Positions 26,167 to 36,400 of a stretch of DNA of 64,000 nt are shown one piece after another. Source of the DNA: Xanthomonas sp. 10-10. Its GTDB lineage: Bacteria > Pseudomonadota > Gammaproteobacteria > Xanthomonadales > Xanthomonadaceae. The stretch lies in assembly GCF_040182365.1 (NCBI RefSeq), contig NZ_CP144460.1:3534001-3598000 (forward strand). Direction: 5' to 3'. A model generated the notes under the pieces. That model did no database searches and had not been told where the DNA came from. It was given only the letters and a program-made list of their open reading frames with translations. Position 1 is the first letter of the stretch. Each line of letters starts with the position of its first letter. The position numbers were made by a program, and so were the translations under genes.

Positions 26167-29100
26167 TCAGCGCTTGCTGCGCAACGCCTCGGCGATGGTG
26201 TCGGCCAGCATGTCGCCGGTCAGCGGCTTGCGCAGGAAGCAATCGAACCCGGCCTCCTGCGCACCTGGTTCGGCGGCTTCATCCGAACGCGCAGTCACCG
26301 CAATCAGCGGCATCTCGTAGCCGAACACGCGCAATTGCCGCGCCAGCGCGAACCCGTCCAGCCCGGGCAGATCCAGATCCAGCAATGCCAGGTCGAACGT
26401 ATTGTCGGCAGCTTCGGTCAATGCGGCCAGACCGTGCGGCGCATGCACCACCGAGTGCCCCTGCGCGCGCAGCAGGCCGACGATGACCTCGGCGATGGTC
26501 GGGTCGTCCTCCACCAGCAGGATGCGCTGCGGCGCGACCGCAGCGCCAGCACGCCCCGCTTCGCCGCCGAGCGTCGCGTCCGAAGCTACCCAGCGCAGCG
26601 GCAGATCCACCACGAACCTCGTCCCGGCGCCGAGCCGGCTGATCACCTCGATGTGCCCGCCCATCGCCAGGGCCAGTTCCTGGCAGATCGCCAAGCCCAG
26701 ACCACTGCCGCCGTAGCGCGAGCTGGTCTTGGCGCCATCGCCCTGCTCGAAGCGCTGAAACAGACGCGCCTTCTGTTCGGCATTGATGCCCGGCCCCGTG
26801 TCGGCCACCTCAAACCGCAGGCCCTGATAGGAACCGAGCGTGGTCAACTTCAGGCCAACCACGCCGCGCTCGGTGAACTTGATCGCGTTGCTGAGCAGAT
26901 TGAGCAGGATCTGCCGAATGCGGGTCGAATCGCCGCTGGCAGTGATATCGCCAAACAGGCCGATTTCCAGGCTGAACCGCAGGCCGCGCTCCTGAGCCAA
27001 TGGCGCCATCAGCGCTTCGACCTCGGCCACGAGCTGGCGCACCGAAAATGGCTCCAGATCCAGTTCCAGCCGCCCGGATTCGATGCGCGCCAGATCCAGC
27101 GCATCGTTGACCAGCCGCAGCAGATGCGCGCCCGCACGACGGATGGAATCGGTATAGCTGCGCTGCTTGGTATCCAGCGAGGTCTTGAGCAGCAACTCGC
27201 TCATGCCCAGCACGCCGGTCATCGGCGTGCGTACCTCGTGGCCGAGCGTTGCCAAAAACCGCGTCTTGGCCAGTGACGCCTGCTCGGCGACTTCTTGCTT
27301 GTGCACCGCCAACTGCCAGGCATTCAGGCGTCGTAGACGGCGGCGGTACAACAAAATGGCCGCAACGACGACGCATACGCTCAACAGGGCCAGCAGGCCC
27401 AAGCCCCACGGCGACAGCCACCATGGCGGCAATACTTGAAAACGTAAGGTCTGGCTCGCTGACCAGATGCCGTCTGCCGTCCTCCCCTGCACTTCCAGCG
27501 TGTAATGCCCGGAAGGCAGGCGCGAAAACAGGCGCTCGCCACCGGGCCCGACGTCGATCCAGTCCGGGTCGTAACCGCTTAAACGAAAGCGGTAGCTGGT
27601 TGACTCCGAATGCGTGAAGGTCGGCATGCGCGCGACGATATGCAGATCGCGATCGCCGTCCTGCAGTTGTAGCGGCTCCACACCGGTGACATCCAGTCCG
27701 CGCTCGCCACGGCGCAGACCTACGCGCTCGATCAGCAGCGGCGGCTGGCGTGTATTCGGACGCATCTGGGTTGGATCGAACAGCACGACACCATCAGGTG
27801 TTCCGCCCAGAATCTGCCCGCCAGTTGCGCGTACGAGTGTGTTTTCCTGAAACTGCTGATTGGGAAGTCCGTCATGAACCCCGTAGACCCGCACCATTTT
27901 GCTGGCGGGGTCCACTCTGATCAGACCTCGCGCGCTCGATACCCAGGCCACGCCGGCACCGTCCACCACAAGTCCATTAGGCGCCACCATGGGAAACTCT
28001 TGTGCCCTGTCGATCGTGTCCAGATGTTTGAGTTGCGTGCCATCCCAGAGGTAGCGCCGCAACTCACCCATCAACCCGATCCAGACAACGCCCGAGTCGG
28101 TGAAACGGAACACATAATTCGTTGAAGCAGGTGCACCTCGCACCATGACGAAAGTATCGGCTTTCGGATCCCAGCGCCTTAAACCAGTCGAGCTGGCAAG
28201 CCACATTTGCCCATCGGGACCGAGCCTGAGGTCATAGACGTTAGCGGTCTCAAGGCCATGACTTCCGTGCGCTATCTCCCGAATGAGCCGTCCCTCGCCG
28301 TCGCGAATCTGCAGTCCGGCATTGGTCAGATAAATCCACAACCGACCCTGCGCATCCAGCGCCAGGCGTTCCGGATTGCCGTAATTCATCGATGCCGACC
28401 CGGTAGAAAGCGGCCAGCGCTTCCGTTGTTTGGTGCGCGGATCATAGCGGACCAGCGATTCAGGAAGACCTATCCAAACGTAGCCGCTTCGACTTTCGAC
28501 CAGGGACGTTGGCCAGCGCAATTCATAGATTGGTTGCAAATGACGTTCCACCACCCCGCTATTTGGATCTAAACGCTCAAGAACGCCACGCGTCCCGGCA
28601 ATCCACACTCCGCCAGATGCGGAAACTGCCGAAGCCTTTACGAACGGATTGGAAATCGATTGACGATCGACGGTGTGATAAGACAGTACCGCGAAAGTAT
28701 TCCAATTAGGAGGCAAATGCCAAAGACCACCATTAAGGCTGGCAAACCATATGCCACCCTCACGATCCTCGTAGGCACTGGACCAACTCGGCTTTATCAG
28801 CCCATGGGCAGAAAGGCTATAGATCGGTACGTTAACGACATCCTTACCATTCGATATCCCTAGACCGCCCATCGTATCCAGCCAATAGCGCCCGGCCCGA
28901 TCACGCAGTAACACACCTATAACACGTTGATCTTTTTTATTTTCATACCAAGGCTGCGTTACAAATTGCCTTTTTGAATTCAGCCGATATAGCTGGTAAT
29001 TTCCGTCAGTGACCCAAAGAGTCCCACGCGAATCCAGTCGCATCCCGTTAGAATATTGCATGTTTCCAGGCAGCTTTACACGCTCAAAGTTTTTACCTGT

Positions 29101-29730
29101 CCAGCGCGCCACGCCTGAGTTGCCTCCAATCCATAACGACCCGTCAGGCGTGACACGCAAGGCGGCGACGTTGTTTCCCGGCAAGCTCTTCGCATCGTCT
29201 GCCACAAACGTAAAGCGCTGCATACTGCCGTCCGAGCGCCGCCGATACAGGCCGTTTCTTGAAGTTCCAAACCATAGATCGCCGTCGGGCGTCTGCGCGA
29301 TCGCCCACACGGTGCTGCGTCTGAGCTCAGGAAACTGTGCGCTCTCCAACGGTTTGAATAGGCGTCGTTTTGCGTCCAGAACACCCACGCCACCATTATC
29401 CAAACCGACCCACACCCCGTCGTCTGCATCGACTCCTAGGGCCCAGACAAAATTGTCTGTCAGCCCGTCTTCCATCCGCCAGATGCGGTAACTCCGCCCA
29501 TCGAACCTGGCCAGACCATCGGCGGTTGCCAGCCACAGGTAGCCGTTTCTATCCTCGGCAAAGTCATTGACCGTGTTGGAAGGAAGTCCGTCGGCCACGG
29601 TGAGCTGGATCGGCACAGGAGTCGTCGGCACTGCCGCAGAGGCAAGCACGGGCACCGCTGTGATCAACAGGACCAACCACAGTGCAGCAAGGGTGCGACT
29701 GAAATTGGAACAAAAACGCAGACGTGGCAT
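26167..29730 (-). CDS. Hybrid histidine kinase 2 of the tandem array (propeller type)
   Basis: 1187 residues from ATG 29730 (MPRLRFCSNFSRTLAALWLVLLITAVPVLA), with GGTGA upstream. Same architecture as kinase 1: signal peptide, propeller blades ('NGYLWLATADGLARFDG', 'GDLWFGTSRNGLYRR', 'GSLWIGGNSGVARW'), Y_Y_Y domain, one TM, HisKA (H831 in GHEVRTP), HATPase, and receiver (D1118). From the Y_Y_Y domain to the end it is nearly identical to kinase 1, while the propeller diverges strongly, so the two probably share signalling partners but sense different ligands. The stretch about 28600-29100, coding the middle of the propeller, is visibly more AT-rich than its surroundings. Confidence 0.92.
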   Translation of the reverse strand: MPRLRFCSNFSRTLAALWLVLLITAVPVLASAAVPTTPVPIQLTVADGLPSNTVNDFAEDRNGYLWLATADGLARFDGRSYRIWRMEDGLTDNFVWALGVDADDGVWVGLDNGGVGVLDAKRRLFKPLESAQFPELRRSTVWAIAQTPDGDLWFGTSRNGLYRRRSDGSMQRFTFVADDAKSLPGNNVAALRVTPDGSLWIGGNSGVARWTGKNFERVKLPGNMQYSNGMRLDSRGTLWVTDGNYQLYRLNSKRQFVTQPWYENKKDQRVIGVLLRDRAGRYWLDTMGGLGISNGKDVVNVPIYSLSAHGLIKPSWSSAYEDREGGIWFASLNGGLWHLPPNWNTFAVLSYHTVDRQSISNPFVKASAVSASGGVWIAGTRGVLERLDPNSGVVERHLQPIYELRWPTSLVESRSGYVWIGLPESLVRYDPRTKQRKRWPLSTGSASMNYGNPERLALDAQGRLWIYLTNAGLQIRDGEGRLIREIAHGSHGLETANVYDLRLGPDGQMWLASSTGLRRWDPKADTFVMVRGAPASTNYVFRFTDSGVVWIGLMGELRRYLWDGTQLKHLDTIDRAQEFPMVAPNGLVVDGAGVAWVSSARGLIRVDPASKMVRVYGVHDGLPNQQFQENTLVRATGGQILGGTPDGVVLFDPTQMRPNTRQPPLLIERVGLRRGERGLDVTGVEPLQLQDGDRDLHIVARMPTFTHSESTSYRFRLSGYDPDWIDVGPGGERLFSRLPSGHYTLEVQGRTADGIWSASQTLRFQVLPPWWLSPWGLGLLALLSVCVVVAAILLYRRRLRRLNAWQLAVHKQEVAEQASLAKTRFLATLGHEVRTPMTGVLGMSELLLKTSLDTKQRSYTDSIRRAGAHLLRLVNDALDLARIESGRLELDLEPFSVRQLVAEVEALMAPLAQERGLRFSLEIGLFGDITASGDSTRIRQILLNLLSNAIKFTERGVVGLKLTTLGSYQGLRFEVADTGPGINAEQKARLFQRFEQGDGAKTSSRYGGSGLGLAICQELALAMGGHIEVISRLGAGTRFVVDLPLRWVASDATLGGEAGRAGAAVAPQRILLVEDDPTIAEVIVGLLRAQGHSVVHAPHGLAALTEAADNTFDLALLDLDLPGLDGFALARQLRVFGYEMPLIAVTARSDEAAEPGAQEAGFDCFLRKPLTGDMLADTIAEALRSKR

Positions 29731-29795
29731 AAAAATTTCACCGCAGGTCGCAGCATAGTGCGGGCCGCATCGAGCATGAGCAAGTACGCACTGCC

Positions 29796-32700
29796 TCACT
29801 TGGAGACGCCCGATGCAGCGCCATCGGCGAGTGCCGCGCACGCACTCGCCGCGTCGCGCGCAGCCGCGATCGCTTCCAGCAGCAAATCGGCGGTGACCGG
29901 CTTGCGCAGGAATCCGTCGAAGCCGGCACTGCGCGCCTGGCGTTCGGCATCGCCATCGGCGCGTGCGGTGACCGCCAGCAACGGGAAGCCGTGACCCAGC
30001 CGGCGCAGCTGCAAGGCCAGCGCAAAGCCGTCCAGGCCCGGCAGATCCAGGTCCAGCAGCGCGATATCGAAGCCACCATCGACCGCTTCGGACAACGCCG
30101 CCAGACCGTGTGCGGCATGCACCACGCGATGGCCGCGCCCGATCAATAGCCCGCTGATCACCTCGGCCACGGTCGGGTCGTCTTCCACCAGCAGGATGCG
30201 CAGCGGCGCACCGGCCGGGGTGCGTGTTTCGCCGGCAGCACTGCGCGGGGCCGATCGGTCGATCGGCAACGGCAGATCCACGGTGAACTGGGTGCCGACA
30301 CCCAATCGGCTGCGGACACGGATCTGGCCCTTCATCGCCACCGTGAGTTCCTGGCAGATTGCCAGCCCCAACCCGCTACCGCCATAGCGCGAGCTGGTGC
30401 GCGCACCCTCGCCCTGTTCAAAGCGCTGGAACAGACGCTTCTGTTGCTCGGGCCCGATCCCTGGACCGGAATCGCGGACCTTGAAGCGCAGGCAGTCGCC
30501 ATGCCGACTGACGCTGAGCCCCACTTCACCGCGCTCGACGAACTTGATCGCATTGCCGAGCAGGTTGATCAGGATCTGCCGCACCCGCGTGGCGTCGCCC
30601 GACACTGACAGGGTGGCGGGCAGCTGATTGCGGTAATGAAACCGCAGCCCACGCGCCTCGACGATGGGCCGCATGAAATCGGCCAGTTCCTGGGTCAGCT
30701 GCGATGGATCGAAGGGCTGCGGCACCAATTCCAGCTTTCCCGCTTCGATCCGTGCCAGATCCAGCGCATCGTTGACCAGCCGCAGCAGATGCGCGCCGGC
30801 CTTGCGGATCGCATCGACGTGGCTGCGCTGTCTGGCATCCAGCGGCGTGGCCAGCAGCAGCTCGCTCATGCCCAGCACACCGGTCATCGGCGTGCGCACC
30901 TCATGCCCCAGCGTCGCCAGGAAGTGCGACTTGGCGATCGAGGCCTGCTCGGCAAGTTGCTGGCGCTGTTGCGCCAGCACCCACTCCTGCTGGCGACGCA
31001 CACGTCGCCGCCATCCCCATACGCCCAGACAAAGCAGCAGCACGCCCAACAGCACCGCGACCAATTGCGCCGGCGTACTCAGCCACCACGGTGGACGCAC
31101 CTGCAGGTGCAGGGAAGGTGCGGCGATCCAGTCGCCGTCGCCGGCACGCGCCTGCACGTCGATGCGATAGTCGCCTGGCGGCAGCCGCGACATCACGCGT
31201 TCGCCGGTGGCGCCCTGCTCCACCCAGCCCGCGTCGTAGCCCTCCACACGGTAGCGATAGCGCGCCGAGGCAGGATCGACGAACGACAACAACCGCGCGC
31301 TGATGCGCAGGTCGCGATCGCGCGCCTGCAGCACGATCGTGCCCTTGTGCGGCAGCGGCTGCGGGTGCTCGGCATCGTTGCGGCGGACCTGCACCGATTC
31401 GATCACCAGCCGCGCCACCGGTGCCGGCGCAAAGGCCTGCGCGGGATCGAACAACACGATGCCGCTGGTGGTCAACGCCAGCACCTGCCCGCTCGGGCCG
31501 GTGACCGGGGGACGCATCGAGAATTCGCTGTCCGGCAGGCCGTCGCGCTGCCCGAACATGCGCACCTGCGGCTGATCGCGCCGGTAGGCGTACAGGCCAC
31601 GCGACGTGGTCGCCCACACGGTGTCCGTGCCGCCCAGCGCCAGCCCACGGATCTCGGTGGAGGGCAAGCCCTGGGCATGCCCCACCCGCTCCAGCAGCCG
31701 CGCGTGGCTGCCATCCCAGCGGTAGCGCTCGATCGCACCGTGCCGCCCGGCCCAGAATTCGTGCGGCGTTACGAACGCCAACGCATAGACTTCACGCACA
31801 GCGTCGGCGCCGCCGATCACCCTGCGAAAACGCTCGCCCTGCCACACCCACAGCCCGTCGCCGGCGGCCACCCATGCCGAGCCATCCGGCCGAACCAGCA
31901 GTTGCTGCACCATGCCGCCCACCTCGCTGAGGTCGGTACCGAAGCGGAATGTGGCCAGCAGGCGACCATCTGCCGCACGCCGCTGCACGCCGCCTTCGAC
32001 GATCGACAGCCAGAACTCGCCATCGATGCCCGGCGTCATCAGTTCCACGCGATGGATGTCGGAAGTGCCGAACTGCATCGCCAGCGCGTGTTTTTCGCCG
32101 GTCCTGGGTTGATAACGCAGCACGCCGTCACTCAGGGCCACCCACAGGCTGCCATCGCCGGCCGGCAGCACCGACTGCACGCTGCGGCCCCCCAGCACAT
32201 CGCTGTGCAGCACGGGAACGACCTCGCCCTGATCGCCGACGCGATACACCCCTTCGCCGGTCGTCACCAGGAAGCTGTCGCCGTCGGCGGATGCGTTCAT
32301 CAGGTACAGACTTTCCAGCGGCTTGCCCTGCGCCTGCTGGATCGTGGAGAAGCGCCGCCAATCCGGCGGCAGATAGGCCAGGCCCTGCGAAATCAGCCCC
32401 AGCCATAAACCGCCCTGACCGTCCTGCATGACATCGAGCACGCCGCTATGGGCGGTCAGAAAGCCGCTGCCACGATCACCCTCCATGACGCGCAGTTTGG
32501 TCTCGCCCGGCGCAACACGGAAAAACCCATCGGCCGCACCCACCCAGTAACCGCCATGCACGTCGTGCACCACGGTGCCGGCACGCACGCCGGAGACTCC
32601 TTCCCAGGGCGCAGGCTCGAGCACCCCGGCCGGTGTCACCCGATACAGGCCCTTTCCGCTTCCCACCCACAGCGTGCCATCGGGATCCTTGCTGAGCTTC

Positions 32701-33359
32701 AACACCATCGTGCCCAGGCTGTCCGGCGCGATGCGCACGAAGCGATCACCGTCGCGCATCACCAGCCCACCTGCGGTCCCGATCCACAACCGGCCGCGTG
32801 CATCGGTAAGCATGCTCATGATGGTGTCGCTGGGCAGTCCGTCCGCTGCATCGGGCGTGGCACGGAAGACGGTGATACGGCCATTTTCCTCGCGGCGGCA
32901 CAGACCACCGCCGCTGCTTCCGATCCATAGCGCGCCCTGCGCCTGCGCCAGCGCCCAGACCTGCCCGACGCAGGCGTGCGCAACGTCCGGAAAACTGGTG
33001 AATACCGCACGGTCTGCATCGAGCATGCTCAGTGGCGAGTCGTTGACGCCCAGCCACACCCGGTCGCGATCGTCGACCAGCAGCGTTTCCACCTCGTTGC
33101 CGGGAATCGAGCGCGCGTTGTGCGGGTCGTGCTGCCACACCTGCAGGCCGATACCGTCGTAGCGCGCCAGGCCGTCGCTGGTCGCCGCCCAGACATAGCC
33201 CTGCCGATCCTGCGCCAGTGCCAGCACCATGCGCGAAGGCAGGCCTTCGGCCGGGCCGAACCGACGCATCCGCGGCGTCTCGATCTGGTTTACCGCCGCT
33301 GCCTCCACGCCGATCAACAGCGCCATGACGGCAAGCACGAACAGCACTACCTGTTTCAT
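29796..33359 (-). CDS. Hybrid histidine kinase 3 of the tandem array (propeller type)
   Basis: 1187 residues from ATG 33359 (MKQVVLFVLAVMALLIGVEAAAV), with AAGGA upstream. Signal peptide, periplasmic propeller beginning 'RRFGPAEGLPSRMVLALAQDRQGYVWAATSDGLARYDG', Y_Y_Y domain ('ARYRYRVEGYDAGWVEQGATGERVMSRLPPGDYRI'), one TM, HisKA with H819 in GHEVRTPMTG, HATPase ('NLLGNAIKFVERG', 'GGSGLGLAI') and C-terminal receiver with D1103 in 'LLDLDLPGLDG'. Clearly paralogous to its neighbours but more diverged than kinases 1 and 2 from each other. The stop is 65 bases before kinase 2, suggesting cotranscription. Confidence 0.92.
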   Translation of the reverse strand: MKQVVLFVLAVMALLIGVEAAAVNQIETPRMRRFGPAEGLPSRMVLALAQDRQGYVWAATSDGLARYDGIGLQVWQHDPHNARSIPGNEVETLLVDDRDRVWLGVNDSPLSMLDADRAVFTSFPDVAHACVGQVWALAQAQGALWIGSSGGGLCRREENGRITVFRATPDAADGLPSDTIMSMLTDARGRLWIGTAGGLVMRDGDRFVRIAPDSLGTMVLKLSKDPDGTLWVGSGKGLYRVTPAGVLEPAPWEGVSGVRAGTVVHDVHGGYWVGAADGFFRVAPGETKLRVMEGDRGSGFLTAHSGVLDVMQDGQGGLWLGLISQGLAYLPPDWRRFSTIQQAQGKPLESLYLMNASADGDSFLVTTGEGVYRVGDQGEVVPVLHSDVLGGRSVQSVLPAGDGSLWVALSDGVLRYQPRTGEKHALAMQFGTSDIHRVELMTPGIDGEFWLSIVEGGVQRRAADGRLLATFRFGTDLSEVGGMVQQLLVRPDGSAWVAAGDGLWVWQGERFRRVIGGADAVREVYALAFVTPHEFWAGRHGAIERYRWDGSHARLLERVGHAQGLPSTEIRGLALGGTDTVWATTSRGLYAYRRDQPQVRMFGQRDGLPDSEFSMRPPVTGPSGQVLALTTSGIVLFDPAQAFAPAPVARLVIESVQVRRNDAEHPQPLPHKGTIVLQARDRDLRISARLLSFVDPASARYRYRVEGYDAGWVEQGATGERVMSRLPPGDYRIDVQARAGDGDWIAAPSLHLQVRPPWWLSTPAQLVAVLLGVLLLCLGVWGWRRRVRRQQEWVLAQQRQQLAEQASIAKSHFLATLGHEVRTPMTGVLGMSELLLATPLDARQRSHVDAIRKAGAHLLRLVNDALDLARIEAGKLELVPQPFDPSQLTQELADFMRPIVEARGLRFHYRNQLPATLSVSGDATRVRQILINLLGNAIKFVERGEVGLSVSRHGDCLRFKVRDSGPGIGPEQQKRLFQRFEQGEGARTSSRYGGSGLGLAICQELTVAMKGQIRVRSRLGVGTQFTVDLPLPIDRSAPRSAAGETRTPAGAPLRILLVEDDPTVAEVISGLLIGRGHRVVHAAHGLAALSEAVDGGFDIALLDLDLPGLDGFALALQLRRLGHGFPLLAVTARADGDAERQARSAGFDGFLRKPVTADLLLEAIAAARDAASACAALADGAASGVSK

Positions 33360-33441
33360 CGTCGTCCTTGTCCCAGCCACCTGCGCGGTCGCGCGCACTC
33401 CCCGGCCGGACTGCACTGTACCTGCTACCGCACACTTGCCC

Positions 33442-36400
33442 CTAGTCGACAGCGCCCTCGCCCCTGTTCCGCAAGTCCGCAGCGTCGGCTAGCACCCGTG
33501 CCAGGGCGTTGGCCAGCAGCTCGCCGGTGACCGGCTTGCGCAGGAAACCATTGCAGCCAGCCGCCATCGCCTGCGGCTCGGCATCGGCGTCGGACCGTGC
33601 CGTGACCGCCACGATCGGGAAGCGCACCCCGCGTGCGCGCAGTTGCGCCACCAGTGCAGCACCGTCGAGGCCGGGCAGATCCAGATCGCACAACCCCGCG
33701 TCGAAGCTGCGTGTGCTCACCTCGGCCAGGGCGGCCAACCCGTGCAGGACATGGGTGACCTGGTGCCCGCGTGTCTGCAGCAAGCCCACGATCACCTGTG
33801 CCACGGTCGGGTCGTCTTCGATCAGCAGCAACTGCAGCGGCGCCTGATCCCGGGCAGCGGCCGCGTGTGCCGGAGTGGCTACCGCCGCGGGCAACGTCGC
33901 AACCCAACGCAACGGCAACTCCACCACGAAGCACGCGCCCTGCCCCAATTCGCTCTCGACCCTCACCACCCCGCCCATCGCCGCAGCAAGCTCGCGGCAG
34001 ATCGCCAGGCCCAGCCCACTGCCGCCATGCCGGGCCAGGGTCAGTGCGCCTTCGGCCTGTTCGAAGCGCTGGAACAGGCGCCCACGTTGCTCGGCGCTCA
34101 TGCCGGGACCGGTATCGCGCACCTCCAACCGAATGCCTTGTGCGGGGCTCTGCGACAACGCCGACACGCGCAATTGCACGCTGCCGCGTTCGGTGAACTT
34201 GACCGCATTGAACAGCAGATTGAGCAGAATCTGCTGCACCCGGCTGGCATCGCCATGCAGTGCCGGCGGTAGCGCGTCGTCCAGTTCGCATTCGAAGGCC
34301 AGCTGCTTCTGCTCGGCACTGGGACGGACCAGTTCGACCGCCTGACCGATCAGCAGGCGCAAATCGAAATCGCGATTGTCCAGCGGCAGCTTGCCGGCTT
34401 CGATCCGCGCCAGATCCAGCGCATCGTTGACCAAGCGCAGCAAGTGCTTGCCGGCCGACTGGATCGCGCCGGCATAGCCTTGCTGGCGCGCATCCAGCGG
34501 TGTCTGCAGCAGCAACTCGCTCATTCCCAGCACACCGGTCATCGGCGTGCGCACCTCGTGCCCCAAGGTCGCCAGAAAGCGCGTCTTGGCCAACGACGCC
34601 TGCTCGGCCAGCTCGCGCTTGTGCTGGGCCAGCTGCCACTGCGCCCGCATGCGCACGCGATGGCGGTAGGCCGCGGCGAGCAATGCACTCAGCAGCAGAC
34701 CGAGCATGCAGGTCAACGCAATACCGAGGTCGCTACGCCACCAGGGTGGCAGCACCGAAAACCGCAACGATTGCACCTGCGATGCATTGCCGAGCGGATC
34801 GACACCCTGCATTTCAAGCACATAATCGTCCGGTGGCAACGAGGAGAATTCGCGCATGCCCGCAGCGCCATGCTCCACCCAATCGGTGTCGAAGCCTTTC
34901 AATCGCGTGCGGTAGCGGTTGGCCATCGGGTCGATGAAAGACAGCAGGCGCATATTGACGCGCAACTGGCGATCGCTCGGCACCAGCGCAAAGCCACCGC
35001 CGATCGGCAATGCGCGACGTCGGTCGCCCTGCTGGACGCTCACCGCTTCCAACCGCATCTGCGGGGTAAACGAGGGAACATCCGGCGCATTGGTGTCGAT
35101 CATCAAGGTGAATCCATCGGCGGTCCCGCCCACCAGCACACCGTTGTTGGACATCAGCAGACAGCTGCGACTGAACTCCTGGCTGGTCAAGCCGTCGCGC
35201 GCACTGAAACTGCGGATCTTGGCAGGCGTTGTCCGCGGGTCGATGCGCCACAGGCCACGTGCGCCGGACATCCACACACGACCGAGCGCGTCCAGCTCGA
35301 AGCCGTAGGCATCCATGGCGGGAAATCCTTCGGCAGCGCGAATGCGGCTTACCCGTTTCCAGACGCCATTACGTTGCGCCCAGTGCTCGATGCTACCGGG
35401 GCGGTAAAGCCAGATGCGATTGCGATCCTTGACCACAAAGCGCTGGATGAAGTCGACATCCAGCCCCGGCACCAGCATGAATCGATGCGTTTCGGCATGC
35501 CAGGCATACAGGCCACCGGTAGCGCTGATCCACACGCGCCCATCCGGCCCCATGTTGATCTGGTAGTACGGCAATTCCTTCAGGCCATGCAGATCGTTCG
35601 AGGAGATCGTCTCCAGAACGCGCCCACTGACGAGGTCGCGTCGCTGGATCACTTGCTCGAACGCTGCCCACACGGTGCCATCGCCAGGCTCCCCGATCCA
35701 GAGCGCCGCCTCGGCGGGTCCATCCCCGATGAAATGCGTCAGCTCACCGGTCGCCAGATCCAGGCGCGACAGTGCATGCTGATTGTTACCGAGCCAGAGC
35801 TGCCCGCGACGGTCTTCCAGCGCAGAGGTGACTTCCATCTCGCGCAGATCCGGATGCTGGACTCCGGTCTGCACCAAGGCGCCTGACGAGGTGTCGTAGC
35901 GCAACAACCTGCCACTGCCATCGAACTGCCACAGGCCACCAGAGCGATTGGCCGGCGCAAGACTGCAGGAGATGCCTTTGCCCTGATCGTTCACCTGCTT
36001 GAAGGCTGCGGTCCGACGCCAGTCTTCGCGCAGGTAGGCGAGCCCACGGCCATGCAGGGGCACCCAGATCCCTCCGTGCGGACTTCGCCAGATCGTGGTG
36101 ACATGCCGATTGGAAACCAATGGTTGGTCACCGTTGTTGACCGGCGCCGGTGGATGACCGGCACGGGTGTGCCATAGCCCCTGCTCGGTGCCGAGCCAGA
36201 ATTCGCCATCTCCGGCATCGGCCACCGTCCAGACCCGATTTCCTGTCGCAAACATCGAGGCCCACGCGGGTGTATGCCACCCCCCGGAGGAATCCATATA
36301 GCGCAAGCCGGTATCCGAGGAGGTCCATAGCCGTTGCCCTACCCACTGCAGCGCATTGATACCGCTGGCGTCGCCATCCGGTCGCACGTGATGCAGGGCC

